Source of the DNA: Parus major | Lineage: Eukaryota > Chordata > Aves > Passeriformes > Paridae | Direction: 5' to 3' | Assembly: GCF_001522545.3 (NCBI RefSeq) | Contig: NC_031770.1 | Location: 4,090,281 to 4,154,280 of the forward strand | DNA: 64,000 nt | In this document: in pieces, positions 13,201 through 26,100 of the stretch | Position numbering within the stretch: the first letter of the stretch is position 1 | Layout: each line of letters opens with the position of its first letter | The notes under the pieces: generated by a model | What the model saw: the letters and a program-made list of their open reading frames with translations, nothing else | Told to the model about the DNA's origin: nothing | The model's database searches: none | Made by a program: the position numbers and the translations under genes

Positions 13201-15017
13201 GAAGCTATAATAAGGTATTAATTTTTGTCAGAATGACACATTCAAAAATCCTTGCTTGGCCACTGAGCTATGAGATTGCCTTACCAATTGCAAATTGAAA
13301 TAAGATAGATTTATGTTTTGCTGATCTCTCCAGTGTATGTTTTCAAACCTTTCTGTGGAACCACAAGGAACAGAACCCCAAATATAGAAGCACCATCAGA
13401 CAGACCGATTTATCAGGATCCGCTACCGATTTTTTCAGACACAGAGCTTGGCTTCCTACCCAAGGCACTGCCAAGCTCTAAAACAAGTTTCTGACAGCTC
13501 CTCGGAGGTGGTGGAGAAGAGAGGGTGTTTCTGAACCCAGCCCAGCAAAGTTGTGCTACCTCAAAGCCACGTGGGTCCAAATGGGGAACAAGAGTTGCCC
13601 TGGGAGAGAGAAGAGAGGAGCAGGGAGATGAAGGCACAGGGAGCTCACCAAGCACAGTTTCCAGACAAGCTGTACTGGACTATTTTAATCCCCTCTTAAA
13701 GCAGGGGCTGCAAAATACAGGATACTTTAACAGAGACAACTGATGTAACACAGGACTGGAGTCCCCAGGTTCACTTTGAGCAGCAGATATTGAGCCCAGA
13801 GCACATCAGACATGTCACAGCCTGAGGAGCCACAGGCAGGAGGTGGACACCTCCACAGGCATCTGTCTGCAGTCCAGGTCCCTGCCCCAGCCACAGGGCT
13901 AAAGGGATAAAGACTCTCCCTATTTGAGCAGCCTCCTCCAGCTCCCCAGTGAGACCCCAAAGCCCCAGCATCACTTCCCTCCCCTCGTAGGGTGGCTGGA
14001 ATGGAAACCCCACGGGCTCCTCCCAGGGCTGTGGATGAGGAAGGGTGACCAGCTCTAAGTAATTTAACAAATGCACAATCCCCTGCACAGAAGCCCTTTA
14101 TGTGAAATCAATGAACCACTGGCTGTTTCAAATCTCAAACAAAATACAGGAGAGTTTTGATTGTGGTTTAGAAAGAAAACTGGAAGGAAGGTGTTGGAAG
14201 GGGAGCAGATCTCACCCAAGGAGATCCGTGTGAGCGCTGGGATTAACGCGCTGCTGGCGATTCCTCCCGAATACTGACAGCTTTGTCACATGCAGTTTCA
14301 CTGCGTGATTTTAAACATTAGGAACTCCTTGTGTGTTTTAAAAAAAATAATAAAAGGCCTGTGTGAGTTGACCTCTCTGACATGGTTTCAGTGTCCAGTG
14401 CTAGGAGCAAGGCAACAGCACAAGGAAAAGGATAGGTTTATGGGATGCTCAGCAGCATTTCCAGACAGCAATGTGGATTTATAAGCTACTTGAAGAATTT
14501 CTTCCAACTCTGTTTACCCACTCCCATTTTCTCCTATATGAATGATTTCTAGCAAATCACAGCCTCCACTCTCCTCCCCTTTCTGAAGGGCTGGGATCCA
14601 GCTGGAAGCTGGTCCACCGGGAAATAAAATGAGGAAAGGAGTAAGCTGGCAGCACGATCCCTTGGCAGCTGGCGCTGGAGACAACACTCCCCTCTAATCC
14701 ACAGCACCACAGAGTTCAGATTTCAAGGGAATGGCTGCCTCATTTCCTGCCAAGGCACCTTGCAATGGCACAGCAGTGCTCTACCAGGATGCTCCAGAGG
14801 CCAAATCCTCCACAGGACTTTGATGGACCTCAGCTGACAAAGGAATGGCTTTACACTGCTGTGCAAAGCCTCCTCAGATAACTGCTATCTGCAACATAAA
14901 CCACCATCAGCTAACAAGGACTAGCTGTTCCCAGCACAGCTGAGATTTTACTTGAGGTATTTACACTGCTCTTTGCCATAGATAAGGAATTATGATAAGA
15001 ATTCAAGTGATTGTGGT
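7299..15017. other. Non-coding stretch, simple repeats only
   Basis: No gene or confident transposon is recognised across these 7.7 kb. An alternating TA/TG-rich microsatellite lies at 7749-7784 and a T14 run at 8545-8558. Scattered open frames of 60-122 codons occur on both strands, but none has a recognisable motif or splice context. The texture is ordinary avian intergenic or intronic sequence. Confidence 0.55.
7749..7784. repeat. TA/TG-rich microsatellite
   Basis: Alternating purine-pyrimidine sequence made of AT, GTAT and GTGTG steps, with an ATATATGTATATATATGTG core. It is an impure dinucleotide repeat of the kind common in vertebrate non-coding DNA. Confidence 0.8.
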
Positions 15018-15080
15018 AAAAAAAAAAAAAGAGAGAGAGGAAAAAAAAGAAGAAAGGAAAAAAAAAGGGCGGGGGGGAAG
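15018..15080 (+). repeat. Purine-only tract (63 nt, one interruption)
   Basis: Sixty-three bases consist only of A and G except for one C at 15070: an A13 run, a GAGAGAGAGG block, several A-rich blocks, and a terminal G-rich block. Long homopurine runs of this kind can adopt triplex (H-DNA) structure and are often polymorphic in length. No mobile-element ends are visible around it. Confidence 0.85.
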
Positions 15081-17706
15081 CACCCAACCAGGCAGTTTAC
15101 AAACACAAGAGGTTTCTCAGGAAGAAACTGGGTAAAAAGGTAGTTTGGGTGTCCTAAAAGCAAGGGCTAGGACTTTGAGTCTGGGTTGTCTCCCTTCCAA
15201 TTGCTTGTGAGACTCTGGACCATTGAATCTCACAGTTCTGTGACTGGAAATTAGAGAACAGTAATATAAGAAATGTTTTTATAATCACAAAGTCTCATTC
15301 TATTGATACAAAGCCCTTTTGTAGATGGAATGTCAAAATGATGTCTTTCTTCTCATACCCAGGATAGATTCTGGGATAAGCCACTGCAGACAACACTGCA
15401 GGGCTGAGGGGAATTGCTGAGGGTTTTGAGTTCCTACCAGGGAATTGTGAGGACACCAGGTTTTTTCAGTCTTGTACCTCCAAGGGTATCCTCACTGTAC
15501 ACACGGTGCCCTGGAGGTGGCAATCCCTGCCCCATCAACCTCCCCTGCTCTAAGACTCCCAGGAATCCCAGAAAGACAGGACATTTAAGACAACCTTACC
15601 ATTTTGTGAAATTGAAGACAGAAAAATGGTCACTACCATGGAGGCATTTAGGAGATCTTGAGGATCTATTCCTTCCACAAAAACCCAAACCAAACCAAAC
15701 TCACCCCAAGCCTAAGCAGTCCCTTCACTCCAAGCAGTTGGCATGACTTGATTTTTGCAAAAGGTGCAGAAAGTTTCTTGTCCAGTACATTTAGAAAATA
15801 CTATTTTAATCTCGAATCAGAACAAAAACTTAAGAAAAATATTAAAACAGGGCAGCATTTCAAGTGGAACAGATACTCCAACATCAACCAGCTGCAGCCA
15901 GACCTGAACAGAACCCTGGGGCAGAGCTCTCCCCATCCCTCCTGGCTGAGGTCCATAGCTACTGTGGGAAGCCATCTGCTCCATGGAAAGGTGTGGAGCA
16001 CATTCTGCTCTCTTCTGCTTCCTCCTTACACAGCAAGGAAGTAATTTAGCTCCCAAGTGCTTGTCTGATCTTGGGAAGGTGCTAATTTTAATATTATTTC
16101 TCCTCTTTGCAGGCCTTTGCACCTCTGCTTTCATGGTGGAGATAGCATCAGCTCCACCAATCCCTTGTGACACGTACAGGGACAACACGTGCTTCTGGCT
16201 GTCTTTTTTGGTGAGAGACATCCAGACACTGCCTGGCACAAGGGGATCCTGCTTTTGGCTGGAGCACCTCTGAGCAGCTCTTGCAGCAATTGCAGGACAT
16301 CTCTCAAACACAGATGATGTTGACATTGCAGAATTGCTCCCATCCCAGATTGCATCCTGATTTTAGGAGGATTTTGATGTCACTCAGGGCTAAACTACCC
16401 TGTGTGTGGTAAGAAAAGGCTCACTTTGGACTTGAAGGTGGCTGCGATTTCAAGCCCTGCCTCTCTGATCCAAGTGCTTTGCAGTGAACAGTAGCAAAGC
16501 AAATATACTGCTAGTGCAAAGAAAACTCCACTTTTCAGGGGTTTGTGCACTGAGCAGAGAAGATCATATTTCTGTGACTCCACCCCACCTTTTTTTTTTC
16601 TTTTCCCCTTTTCTTTTTCACAATGACATTGGCATTTCTTTCTGCATTTAATTGCAGAAGGGTTCAGACCCTCCCCGCTCAGAGCCCTGTTTGCAAGTGT
16701 CAACCCCAACTTGGAGTTCAACCCTCAGTCAGCAGAGCAGTAAAGCTGGCAGGCTTAAGTACTACAGGAATGCTAACATGGCAGATCTGAGAGAGTTAAT
16801 TTGGCCAGAATGCACTCTAGTAATGTTTATGTTTTAGATAAAGTGCCTACAATGTTGCAGCTTGCCCTTCTGACCCCATTTCCTCATTCGTGTGCAGCTC
16901 AGAGAAAGTGATACTTAATTCCAAATCTTTGCTTTTATTAGCTCCCAGAGAGGGATAGGATTTCATCCCAGCCTTATCTCTGTTATAAACATCCTGTTAC
17001 CATTCATATCAGGGGGATATCTTTGGGAAAATGATTAAATACTTTTCTCCAGACACAGACAGCATCCCCTGATCGATTCTGCACAGTCCGGCATGATTGT
17101 GCACGTGTGTGTGTTGTCAAACAGCACCAGCCTCAGCGTTCCAGGGGAAATTTTACATGCAAGTGTGAAAACTCGTGGGGCTCTTCGACAAAATCCTGAT
17201 GTCCTGTACATTTAGGAGTTCAGAGCTGTATCTAGACCCAGCTTAGCCAGAGAGGTTGAATTCTTCATTCTACCTTTTGCTAAGCGTGCTGCAAACCACC
17301 TCTGATTGCATAAGTCATGAGCAAGCATGACCTAAGTGCTGGTGCTTTTCCAGCTGCTTTCAGGATTGAATCAACTTGGACACATTCTTGCAGTAGCATT
17401 AACAATATTTACTGTGCATTTCTAAGGTAATTTTCAATTAAGCAAACAAAATGATGAAGCACTGTGTACTCAAGGCAGCTGACTCTTGGAAAGCCCCTTC
17501 CTCCCACCCCACCACATAGCACTGCTCTAAAGCAGCAGCTCTTCAGCCAAGGCACCTTCCCAAACTTAAAGCCCACAAAAAGGACTGAAAGAGTCTGAAA
17601 AGAGACTGAAAGTCACCCCAGGCTGTCTAGCAATACATGTAGGTGGTACTTGTAGAACCTCTGGTCTGTGCATTTCAAAGGACTCACAAATCAAGAAGAC
17701 CTTCCC
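15081..17706. other. Non-coding stretch with possible old SINE remnant
   Basis: No gene is recognised. About 15165-15275 resembles a decayed MIR-type SINE: 'gggctaggactttgagtctg' followed by 'gagactctggaccattgaat' and 'ctgtgactggaaattagaga'. The match is weak. An acceptor-like TTTCTCCTCTTTGCAG ends near 16111, with an open frame after it, but there is no convincing partner donor. The remainder shows nothing distinctive. Confidence 0.4.
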
Positions 17707-17990
17707 CACAGAATGGCCTGGGTGGGAAGGGACTTTAAAATTCAACTCATTCCAACCTCCCTTCCATGGGCAGAGACACCTTCCCCTCTTCCAGGCTGCT
17801 CAGAGCTCCATCCAGCCTGGCCTTGAACACCTCCAGGGATGGGACAGCCACAACTCTGGGCAATCTGTTCCGGTGCCTCAGCACCCTCACAGTGAAGAAT
17901 TTCTTCCTAATATCCAATCTAACCCTACTTTCTGTCAGTTTTAAGCCATTCCCCTTTGTCCTGCCATCACCTGCCCTCATAAACAGTGCT
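17707..17990 (-). mobile_element. CR1 LINE, 3'-end fragment
   Basis: Minus-strand CR1 3' terminus. The plus strand starts CACAGAATGGCCTGGGTGGG, a variant of the standard avian CR1 end. The diagnostic blocks follow: 'ccatgggcagagacaccttc', 'catccagcctggccttgaac', 'cctccagggatgggacagcc', 'gtgaagaatttcttcctaat' and 'taagccattcccctttgtcc'. The copy is about 285 bases long and 5'-truncated, so it contains only the 3' untranslated region and the very end of ORF2. It cannot encode a functional protein. The 130- and 135-codon open frames overlapping it on the two strands are incidental. Confidence 0.94.
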
Positions 17991-20900
17991 GAGAGGCTGA
18001 GGCTTGGAGGGAGACTCTGGATGTGTTTCCCAGAGCTTGTGAAAGATAAAGGGCCTGGTAACTTAGCACATGCTGAAGCTGGATGCTTTGGCAGTGCAAG
18101 ATGGGGTTTCCTCATGTCCCAGTTGCATTTCCCATGCACAGTTCATGGAGATGGACATGGAAAGGAGATGTGACAGGACAAACCTGTGTGCAGAGGCTCT
18201 CTCTGCTGTGGCTGTAGCCAGTGCTGACCATCAGCTCCTTGGGATATCTTGGTAGCTAGTTCTGCACCCACCCTCCAGTTCCTTTATACTGGAGGGCTGG
18301 GCTGAGACCATAAAACCCCATATGGCCAACATGAAACCCTTGAATTCACTCCTTCACAAGCACATTTCCAGTGTCACAAAGGATGGGGAGGAAGCCAGTT
18401 CTCCATGACTTTCCACCAGAGCCATGTGCCAAATCATGCTCTTTTTGACCTAGAAAATAGATAACCTGCCCAACTAAATCCCTGGATTTCCAAACATGCT
18501 CAGCAGGCAGCACTGCTCCTCCATGAGGAGCCATGGTTCAGCTCCACATTCCGCAGCAAGCATTTACAAACACTTCCATATGGCAGAGAGTGCCTGGAGC
18601 TGGGGCTCAAGCCAGCTCCCCACCAAAATACATCCAAATTCTGAAAACAAATGTAAACCTGGGTCTACGGGACTTTTAAAGGGCAGATTGAGTATTAACA
18701 TATACATGGAATTTGAAGTAAAAGACAAAGAAAATGCTTCCAATAGTTGGACTGTAACTGATTGGAAAATTACAATTATTTTGCATGGAAGTTGAAAAGG
18801 AATTTTTTTAATATACATGGATAAAAGGAGAGATCTCATTTTGGAATTCTTTTTTAACGAGTTAGTAAAGATACAAAGACAAGAACACCACAATCAAAAT
18901 ATTTTCTTCCATGTTCTGTAATTAGCTTCTAATTCCTTTTAGATTTGAAGGTTTGACTAAACCCAGTAATTTGGTAATTTAATGAAAAAAAAAATCCCAA
19001 AGTGAAATTTTAAACAAAAACTGAATTTTACATGGAAAGTTAGTTCCTGCTTCTTTCTTTCTTTTCTGTCCAAGATTGAAAGATATTAACTAAAACAGAA
19101 CATTTTTCAGAATTTCTTTCTCTCCTCTTGCTGGAGGCTGTAATAAATCAAGCAGGCTTTCAATTTAATCTTTTGATTTTAACAGCCTTTGTACCTAATT
19201 AAATAACACACCCTCCAGGGGACAAAAGGAAGGAACAATCCCTCTGTTCTCCATCCCTTTCAGCCTTTCCTTCTTGGAGAAGCAGAATGAGATGCCTTGT
19301 GCAACAGGGGATGATCATGACCAGGGAAGTCTTTTTGTATGCCTTGAAACATCACCCCATCGCCTTGCTCAGATGGGCAGGAGCACTATGGGGCCACAGA
19401 GGGACCAGCTCATCCCACAGCTCCCAGCACTGCACATCCCAGTTTCCTGTACCACATGGAATGTCTCATTCTCAAGCAACTAAAAAAAAATGTTCATGGC
19501 TTGTACTCAAGGAACCTTTCCTAGGAAGAGCCTCCACACAGGCACAAGTAACAAAGAAAACAGAGCTTTTTGGGATCACCACTAACAGATCCAGTCTCCT
19601 CAGGAGGAGGAGAGGCACAGTGGCTTCAGAAAGTAGAAACAGGCTCAGAGGGGTGCAGAAGGCACCCATTTATCTCCCCACCAGCCACTCCTCCTGTCCC
19701 CAGGCAGGGTTAAGCTCCCCCAGCAAACAACACTCATTTCCCTACTTGGCCCTCAGCCAGAAGATTTTGCCTTCCAGTCATGTGAACTTTTCAATTTGAG
19801 ATTCTTACAAGCTGAGCTTACATGAAACTGTTTCCTGAAACAAACTGTTCCCATTCCCTCTCCACCCCACTATTCCTACTAAAGCAAAGTCAAGCCCCTT
19901 TATTGATCAGCCAACAATAAAGAAAGGCCCAGAAAATCTGATGCATCCTTTAAAAGCTGGGGAGACTTGATCTCCTATCAGCTTTGTTCAGTTTAACTAC
20001 ACTCCCCTCAAACATTACGTCCCTTAATGTGTATTTAAATAGGTCTTAACCTCTTGGGTACATTTTCTAATGACCTTTGTTTTAACCCAGAGCATTCACT
20101 GGTGCAAACGAGATGCTGTGAGCCATGTGTGAGTCATGAGTTTTGCTGAAGTGAGAATTTGATCACTGATTCCAATAAAAAGCAGATCAGATCCTATATC
20201 TTTACTTCCAAAAGCCAGCCTGCCTGCTGTTTTTACCATGGCTGCATATAAGAAACATGACATTGCAGGATGAAAATTGACATGAAATTATTTATTTCAC
20301 TTGGGAGCAGGACACCCCATTAAGTGGAAAGCTTTTCTGAAGGAAGGTGAATGGGCAGTGGAAGGAGAGGAGTGTTGATGGCTGTTGCTAGATACAGCAC
20401 ATCAGGGGCCTGACTTGGGGGATGAAGAGTCACCATTAAATCTGGACACTGTGTGTGTCATCCCTGCCTGCAGCACGAGGAGCAGCTCTGCCATGACAGC
20501 AGGGGAGGAAAGAGCCAGGAGAACGTGAGGTCAGAGAGTAAAGTAATACAAATCTGGTTATGTCACAGGCAGATGGTGGAACCTCACCTGGAATAACATG
20601 TGAACATCTGCTCCTTCTTTCCTTAAGATGAAGTGTATTGGAAGGAATTAAAGACACAGGGAGGTATAAAGAAAGTGAAAACTGGAAGAATGCATTCAAA
20701 AGACTAGATAATGTTTAAAAAAAAGAAAGTTCTTAAAAAAGCACCCATCACCTCTGCTAAAAACAGTACTTTCCCAGGAATAGTTGCTTCTCACTATTTT
20801 ATTACTTTTTGAGAAAAGAAATAATGTCCTGGAAAAGAACAGAGAAATTTTTGCTCAGCTTTTCAATCAGAACTGAAGCCTGTCTCAGTCGAAGCCAGGT

Positions 20901-23067
20901 CTCCAAAGCAGCTTCTAGGTGCATTTTCTAGGCAGTTTTTCATTTTCTTTTATTTAACTGGGATTTAAACATGCATTTAAGCCTGGGCTTTTCCAGGATC
21001 TTGGTGACTAAATCTCAGTCTCACCAAGAGAGCTGAGCCCTGAATTGGCCACGTGCCTCAAGGAGCCCACAGCCAGCCCATGGGAAGCATCATCCTGGGA
21101 TCTGGGAAGAGGGAATGTACCATTAGGCTGGGCTTAGACAATCCAGGGAGCCAGGGGAATGCAGGTCCTGCATTCCCATCAAACCCTTTGCTAAACTGAG
21201 AAGTTAAGTGTGCCCCAGTACAAATCTGGTACCTCTGGGACAGAAACAGCCACGATGACAAGAGCCTGAGTGTGGCAGAGAGGATTTGGGGCTCTCCTGC
21301 CATTTGCAGAGCCCTGGAGCCAGCTTTGGCCAGCTGCTGCAAGGTTTGACCGACTCAAATGACAAAAGGATTGCTGGAGGTCACCCCCACCTTCACAGAG
21401 AGCCTCAGTTTTCTCCACTGCAGCAAACTGCCCTCCTTCCATGGTAATGCTGATTCCAATCAAGAATACACAAAGGTTTCCAAACACAGAGCTTACACCT
21501 GCTTCTTTTTAAAAAAACAAACACCTTTTTCCAGTTTAATATTGGTTCTCTGATCCACCTCTTCTATATTTTCTCAATAAGAACATTTTGGTGTTCAAGG
21601 AGCTGTCAGCCTGGGTTGGAAATGCTGAGACCTGACATTTCTAGATTAAATGTCAACCAGATGTTTGTACGCTTCCCTCACGAGCCCTTCAAGAAGCTTC
21701 AGTTTGGTATTGTGTTTCATTATTAGGGGAAACCCAAGTTCATGCCTTCAGCTGGAGCTGAAAGGGACTGAGTGAATGCCTCAGGGGAAGAGGGAGGGCA
21801 GAAGAAATGACAGGTACCTGAGCAAGAGAAAATACTAATCCAAAGTGCAATACACAAGAGCTGGTGTCTATCTTTTCTTTTTCTCTAATGTATTTGAAGC
21901 CTGACTGAAATAAATTGGCTTTGATTCCAGAAACTACTATTTTTATATACTACTAACATTTTCCCTCAACCACTGAAGCAAGGGAAATGTGGAACAGGAC
22001 ATTGCCCTTCCCTTAATCCTTCCAGTCTCAGTGCCAGAGGTGGCACTGCTTCTGACAATGGAGAGGGGAAAAACTGAAAGGAGATTTATTCATAAAAAGA
22101 GACAAGGAAGCGTTATTGGAGCTGGAACCATTTCTAAAGGCCTTACCTGAGATGCAAAAGGACTCTCATTTCTTTGTGCAACTTTCAGAGATGGGGATGG
22201 GTTAAATGGGATTTATAGGAAGATTTTTTTGTGTGTGTTGTGTCTTGTATGGTCTTTATGGCCAGGGACTCACCCTTACTGTGCTTTTCACATGTACTGC
22301 AACAGGGCCTCAGGCTGAGATGGGAGCTCTAGGTGCCAGTGTAGTCAATAAATAAGGACAAGTAATACAGTTACAACATGTGGCTGAGAACTGGCTCTCA
22401 TCCCAGAAATTCAGAGTGAACTTTCCTGGTTTTGTTGGTTTAGTTTGTTTCTAGTTTATTGGGAAAAGTAATTTTTTAAACTGCATTTTCAGTATTACTA
22501 AAGAAATCAACAGGGAGACCTGGACAATGACCCCACAAAATGGGCCTCATGAACATCTCCAAGAGGCAAGGAAAGAGGCAGCTAAGGGCTGTTCATAGAG
22601 CAGGCAGGATCAACACCCCCTCCCAAGCCAGATCCTTCCCTTACAGCTGCATCCAAATTCCAGAATCCACATTTTTTGGATTAAGCATATCTATAGAAAG
22701 AAAGGCATTAGCACATGCACACACCCTGCTAGAGTTAAGGTTTGTGGTAAAGGCTGAATTCTTCTCCACATAGAATAAGCTCCAAAAGATGCTGTTGCAA
22801 GTAAAACCCCCAAAAAATCCCCACTGGAGCAAATATTCTGCAAGAAGTGAACACCTCCACAGCCTCCCAATCCACCCTCCATGAGCACAGTGCGAGCTGA
22901 TTCCTGACCCATGAAGGCACAGGCAAGAATTCCCACTGAATTTCATTACTGAGAACAAGGAACAATTCCTCCAGACTTGGCAAATGCCTCCCAGGCTGTG
23001 GCACAGTGGGACCATGAGGAGAGCCTGACCTTGCACACTCGTGCATCGGGAGGCTGTGAAATAAATT
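17991..23067. other. Non-coding stretch, no gene recognised
   Basis: No gene, RNA gene or confident repeat was recognised. The region alternates AT-rich stretches (for example 18700-19220) with moderately GC-rich ones (for example 19360-19700 and 21040-21340). The GC-rich parts generate open frames of up to 170 codons without recognisable domains. Confidence 0.55.
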
Positions 23068-23139
23068 GGGTGAAACCTTGCCTGTGATGAAGTTGGTGGC
23101 AAAATTCCCATTGACTTCAGTCAGGTCTGGGATTTCTCC
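23068..23139. repeat. Imperfect palindromic old amniote repeat
   Basis: The left arm begins GGGTGAAACCTTGCCTG and ends in TGATGAAGT. The right arm begins ACTTCAGTCAGGTCTGG and ends in GATTTCTCC. The reverse complement of the right arm aligns to the left arm with a few substitutions and single-base gaps. The centre carries CAAAATTCCCATTGACTTCA. To my knowledge this resembles a short palindromic sequence scattered widely in reptile and bird genomes, built from forms such as CCATTGACTTCAATGGGAG. I cannot assign a Repbase name. The 199-codon minus-strand open frame running across it (22735-23334) is therefore probably not a gene. Confidence 0.55.
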
Positions 23140-26100
23140 AGTTATATTTTTGAATGTCAGGGCAGCAGCAGAGTACCAGATCTCATTCCAGTCTCCCAGG
23201 TCTGTGTGGAGCCACTTGTCAAGGTTCAGTGATGACTCCAGAGCACCAATCCATTCCCCAGCAGGCTCACAAGATGCAGGTGAGCCTGGGGGAGGTGAGC
23301 AGGTTGGAGGACTCTCCATAAATGTGTCACCCAAAATGGAGCAGACAGAGAAATCTGATAACTTCGAGCAACTCCTGTGTTACTCTTTCAGCAGGGACAC
23401 TGCTGAAGGCTTTTGAAAACAAAAATACTTCATCACAGCAAAGGCTGGGGGACTCATTGTCCTGTGTCAAGTCTCTTTTGACAACACAATGGATTCTGAG
23501 GAGAACAGAGAGATGTTCAGCACAAAGATATACTGAAAGAAACAACAAAGGGAAATGAAACCCAGACAATCAATCCATCCACACTGTTACAGAACAATCC
23601 CATGTTGCTATCTTTGCAAGAATCCAAAGATTGGGAAAGTGCTCACGTCAGCTCCTAATCCTCTGGCAAAAACACACAGCTTTATCCATGTCCAGCTGAA
23701 GTTAATGAGGTTGATTTCAGTGCCACAATCAGAGCATGTAGCTTCAATGTATGGGTTTACCACTCCTTTAAAGCTAAAACACTTCCTAGGAAGTAAGACT
23801 AAGTCATACACATTTTCATTGCTGAAGACATGTCGGTAAACATCTGCTTAGAACTACTTTTAGGTGACAGTTGTTCTCTGGGAAAAGTTGCTAATGGATC
23901 TGCTGGAGAGCAGCAGATGGAAAACACAGTTTGGGTTTGATAACAGGAGAAAAGTAAACCCCAAGAATATAATTTTCTCCCAGACAAGCCAGTTCAGCAG
24001 CTGGCCATGTCTCCTACAGAATAAAAACTTTTGTCTTTATGATCCTATTCTAGTATTTGAAGCAAAAACTTAATGTTTGGTTCAGCTCTAACAGGAAGAA
24101 TATTGCCAGAGAGTAGATAAAATCCAGCATCTAAACTGCAAACCATTCACTTCATAGCCCACATCCCTGGAGTGAAGAATATTGAACATATCCACAGCAA
24201 GTCTTCCTCATTCTTAAATATGAAAATTTTACACCTACCAACATCTCAGACAAGATAACAGCAAGCCTTGAATGAGCCATGACCTGGTCTCTCATTGACA
24301 AATCCAGACTTTGCTTCAAGAAAATAAATTCTTTCTAGCTACCAGAAATCACAGCTATTTAAACAGCACCAACTGTGTAACCACAGATGAATCTTCACTA
24401 CTCAGTGCATACTTGAACAGGGATATGCTGCCTGATTCTGTTTACAAATAATTAAAAGCCCCACCTGTAAAATCTGCCTTGATGAGCTTATATTGTTGAA
24501 ATGGTTTTCTCCAAACCCAACTTCTTTTGTAGTATTGAGGCCTGAAGTCAAAAAAGTTCTGCGTATTTGTAGTCAACAACTCCCAAGACCTTATACAATC
24601 ACCTTAGTCCAACACACACACACAGGCAAGAACATGCAGAATCAGAGTTCACCTTGCAAGGTGGGAGATGCTGGAATGGCAACAGATGTGACCAGCAGAG
24701 ATATTCCAGTGTGTTAAAATTATTCCTGAACACTGGAATGACCCTGTGCTTCCTAGCACTACAAGTAGTTAATACTGGAGGAAAGGATGGTTGTTGAATT
24801 GAGCCAGTAACAACCCAGCACTCTCAGACCCAGGAAAAGCAATGGTGAGAAGCAGATCACAGTTCCCTCCACCCCTGAGGTGGATTCTTCACAGTGGTGC
24901 TTGTTAGGAGCATCCTGTGTCAATCTTTCTCCTGAGCTTCTTGCATAATAAAAAACAAACAACCCACAAAACCCCAACACAAGTCTCAAACTACACATAT
25001 CCATCCTAACACAGGGATAAAGGCACCCAGCTAAGTGGTAACAGCACAGGAAATGCAGGTGTGTGGCTGGATGCAGCTTCCTCTGCAGATTTTGGCTCAG
25101 ACAAGTCACAACACAAGCCTTGTGTGACCACAAGTCCTCCTGGGTTGCAGAGATAATGCTCATAGTTCCAAAATAATTGTGCACACAGCAACAAAAATAT
25201 GCATGTTTTGGAGTAGCAGTTGAAAGAAAAATATTTCCCTTGTGAAACTTATTCCCTTTGGGTCAGCTGAGGGTGAGTTTGTCAGGAGGAAGACAGGAAA
25301 GAGGAAAAACACTTGAAGCAATAGTTGAGCTGTTTTCAAAACTGATTTTGCTTTTAAAGAGCAAAACATCCTCCACATGAGTGTCCCTACAGATCACACT
25401 TTTTCAGCCTTTGGAAGTTAATTTAAGAAGGGAGTTGCAATTCCCAGCAGGTGGTGAAGACACCTTCTGTTATTTGTGTCTAGTGCATGGACAACCCCAA
25501 TCCCCAGCCCTGGGTGAGGAGAGCCCAGGGTGATGCTGCAGAGCAAACCCAGGTAACACATAACCTAAAGCCCTCACCTATAGCAGCCAGGGAAGCACCA
25601 CTGTTTGCAGCTTATCCATGGAGAAATCAAACAGAATAAAGAATATGTTATCTTGGTCAAAAATAGAGCTTGTGGCAGAAGCAAGAGCAACACCCAGCCC
25701 CACTACTGCCCTTCACCACAGAAGACAAACACTTTCTGTGGAGGGAAGTAACTCAGATATCAGACCTGTGTCCACACAAAATCCATCTCTTCACATTATT
25801 TATGCACAACAGAAAAGCACATTCCTTAGACAGGCAACATGTATTTCCTGGATTTAAGACACAGAACTAGGCCTGTATTACAACCCTCCCCCAACTTCAT
25901 TCCAGCTGCTGAGGTAAAACTCTTCCTGGGGACATCAACCCAGACAGGAAAACTCCTCAGACCACTGATTTTCCACCAAGGCCCCCCTTGCTCTAAGACC
26001 ACGCCTGCCAAAAGTGTGTCTCCCCACTTTATCCTCCTCAGAAGAGCACACCTGGCACAAGGGCAGGTTGCACCCCCTTCTCCAGTGCTGTACCTCGAGC

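Noticed and set aside
16081..16212. Possible exon after TTTCTCCTCTTTGCAG
   Set aside because: The acceptor is good, but the downstream donor-like site (TTTTTTGGTGAGAG) is poor. The peptide is cysteine-rich but unrecognised, and no partner exon was found.
22735..23334. 199-codon minus-strand open frame
   Set aside because: It runs through a palindromic interspersed repeat (23068-23139), and its predicted protein resembles nothing known.
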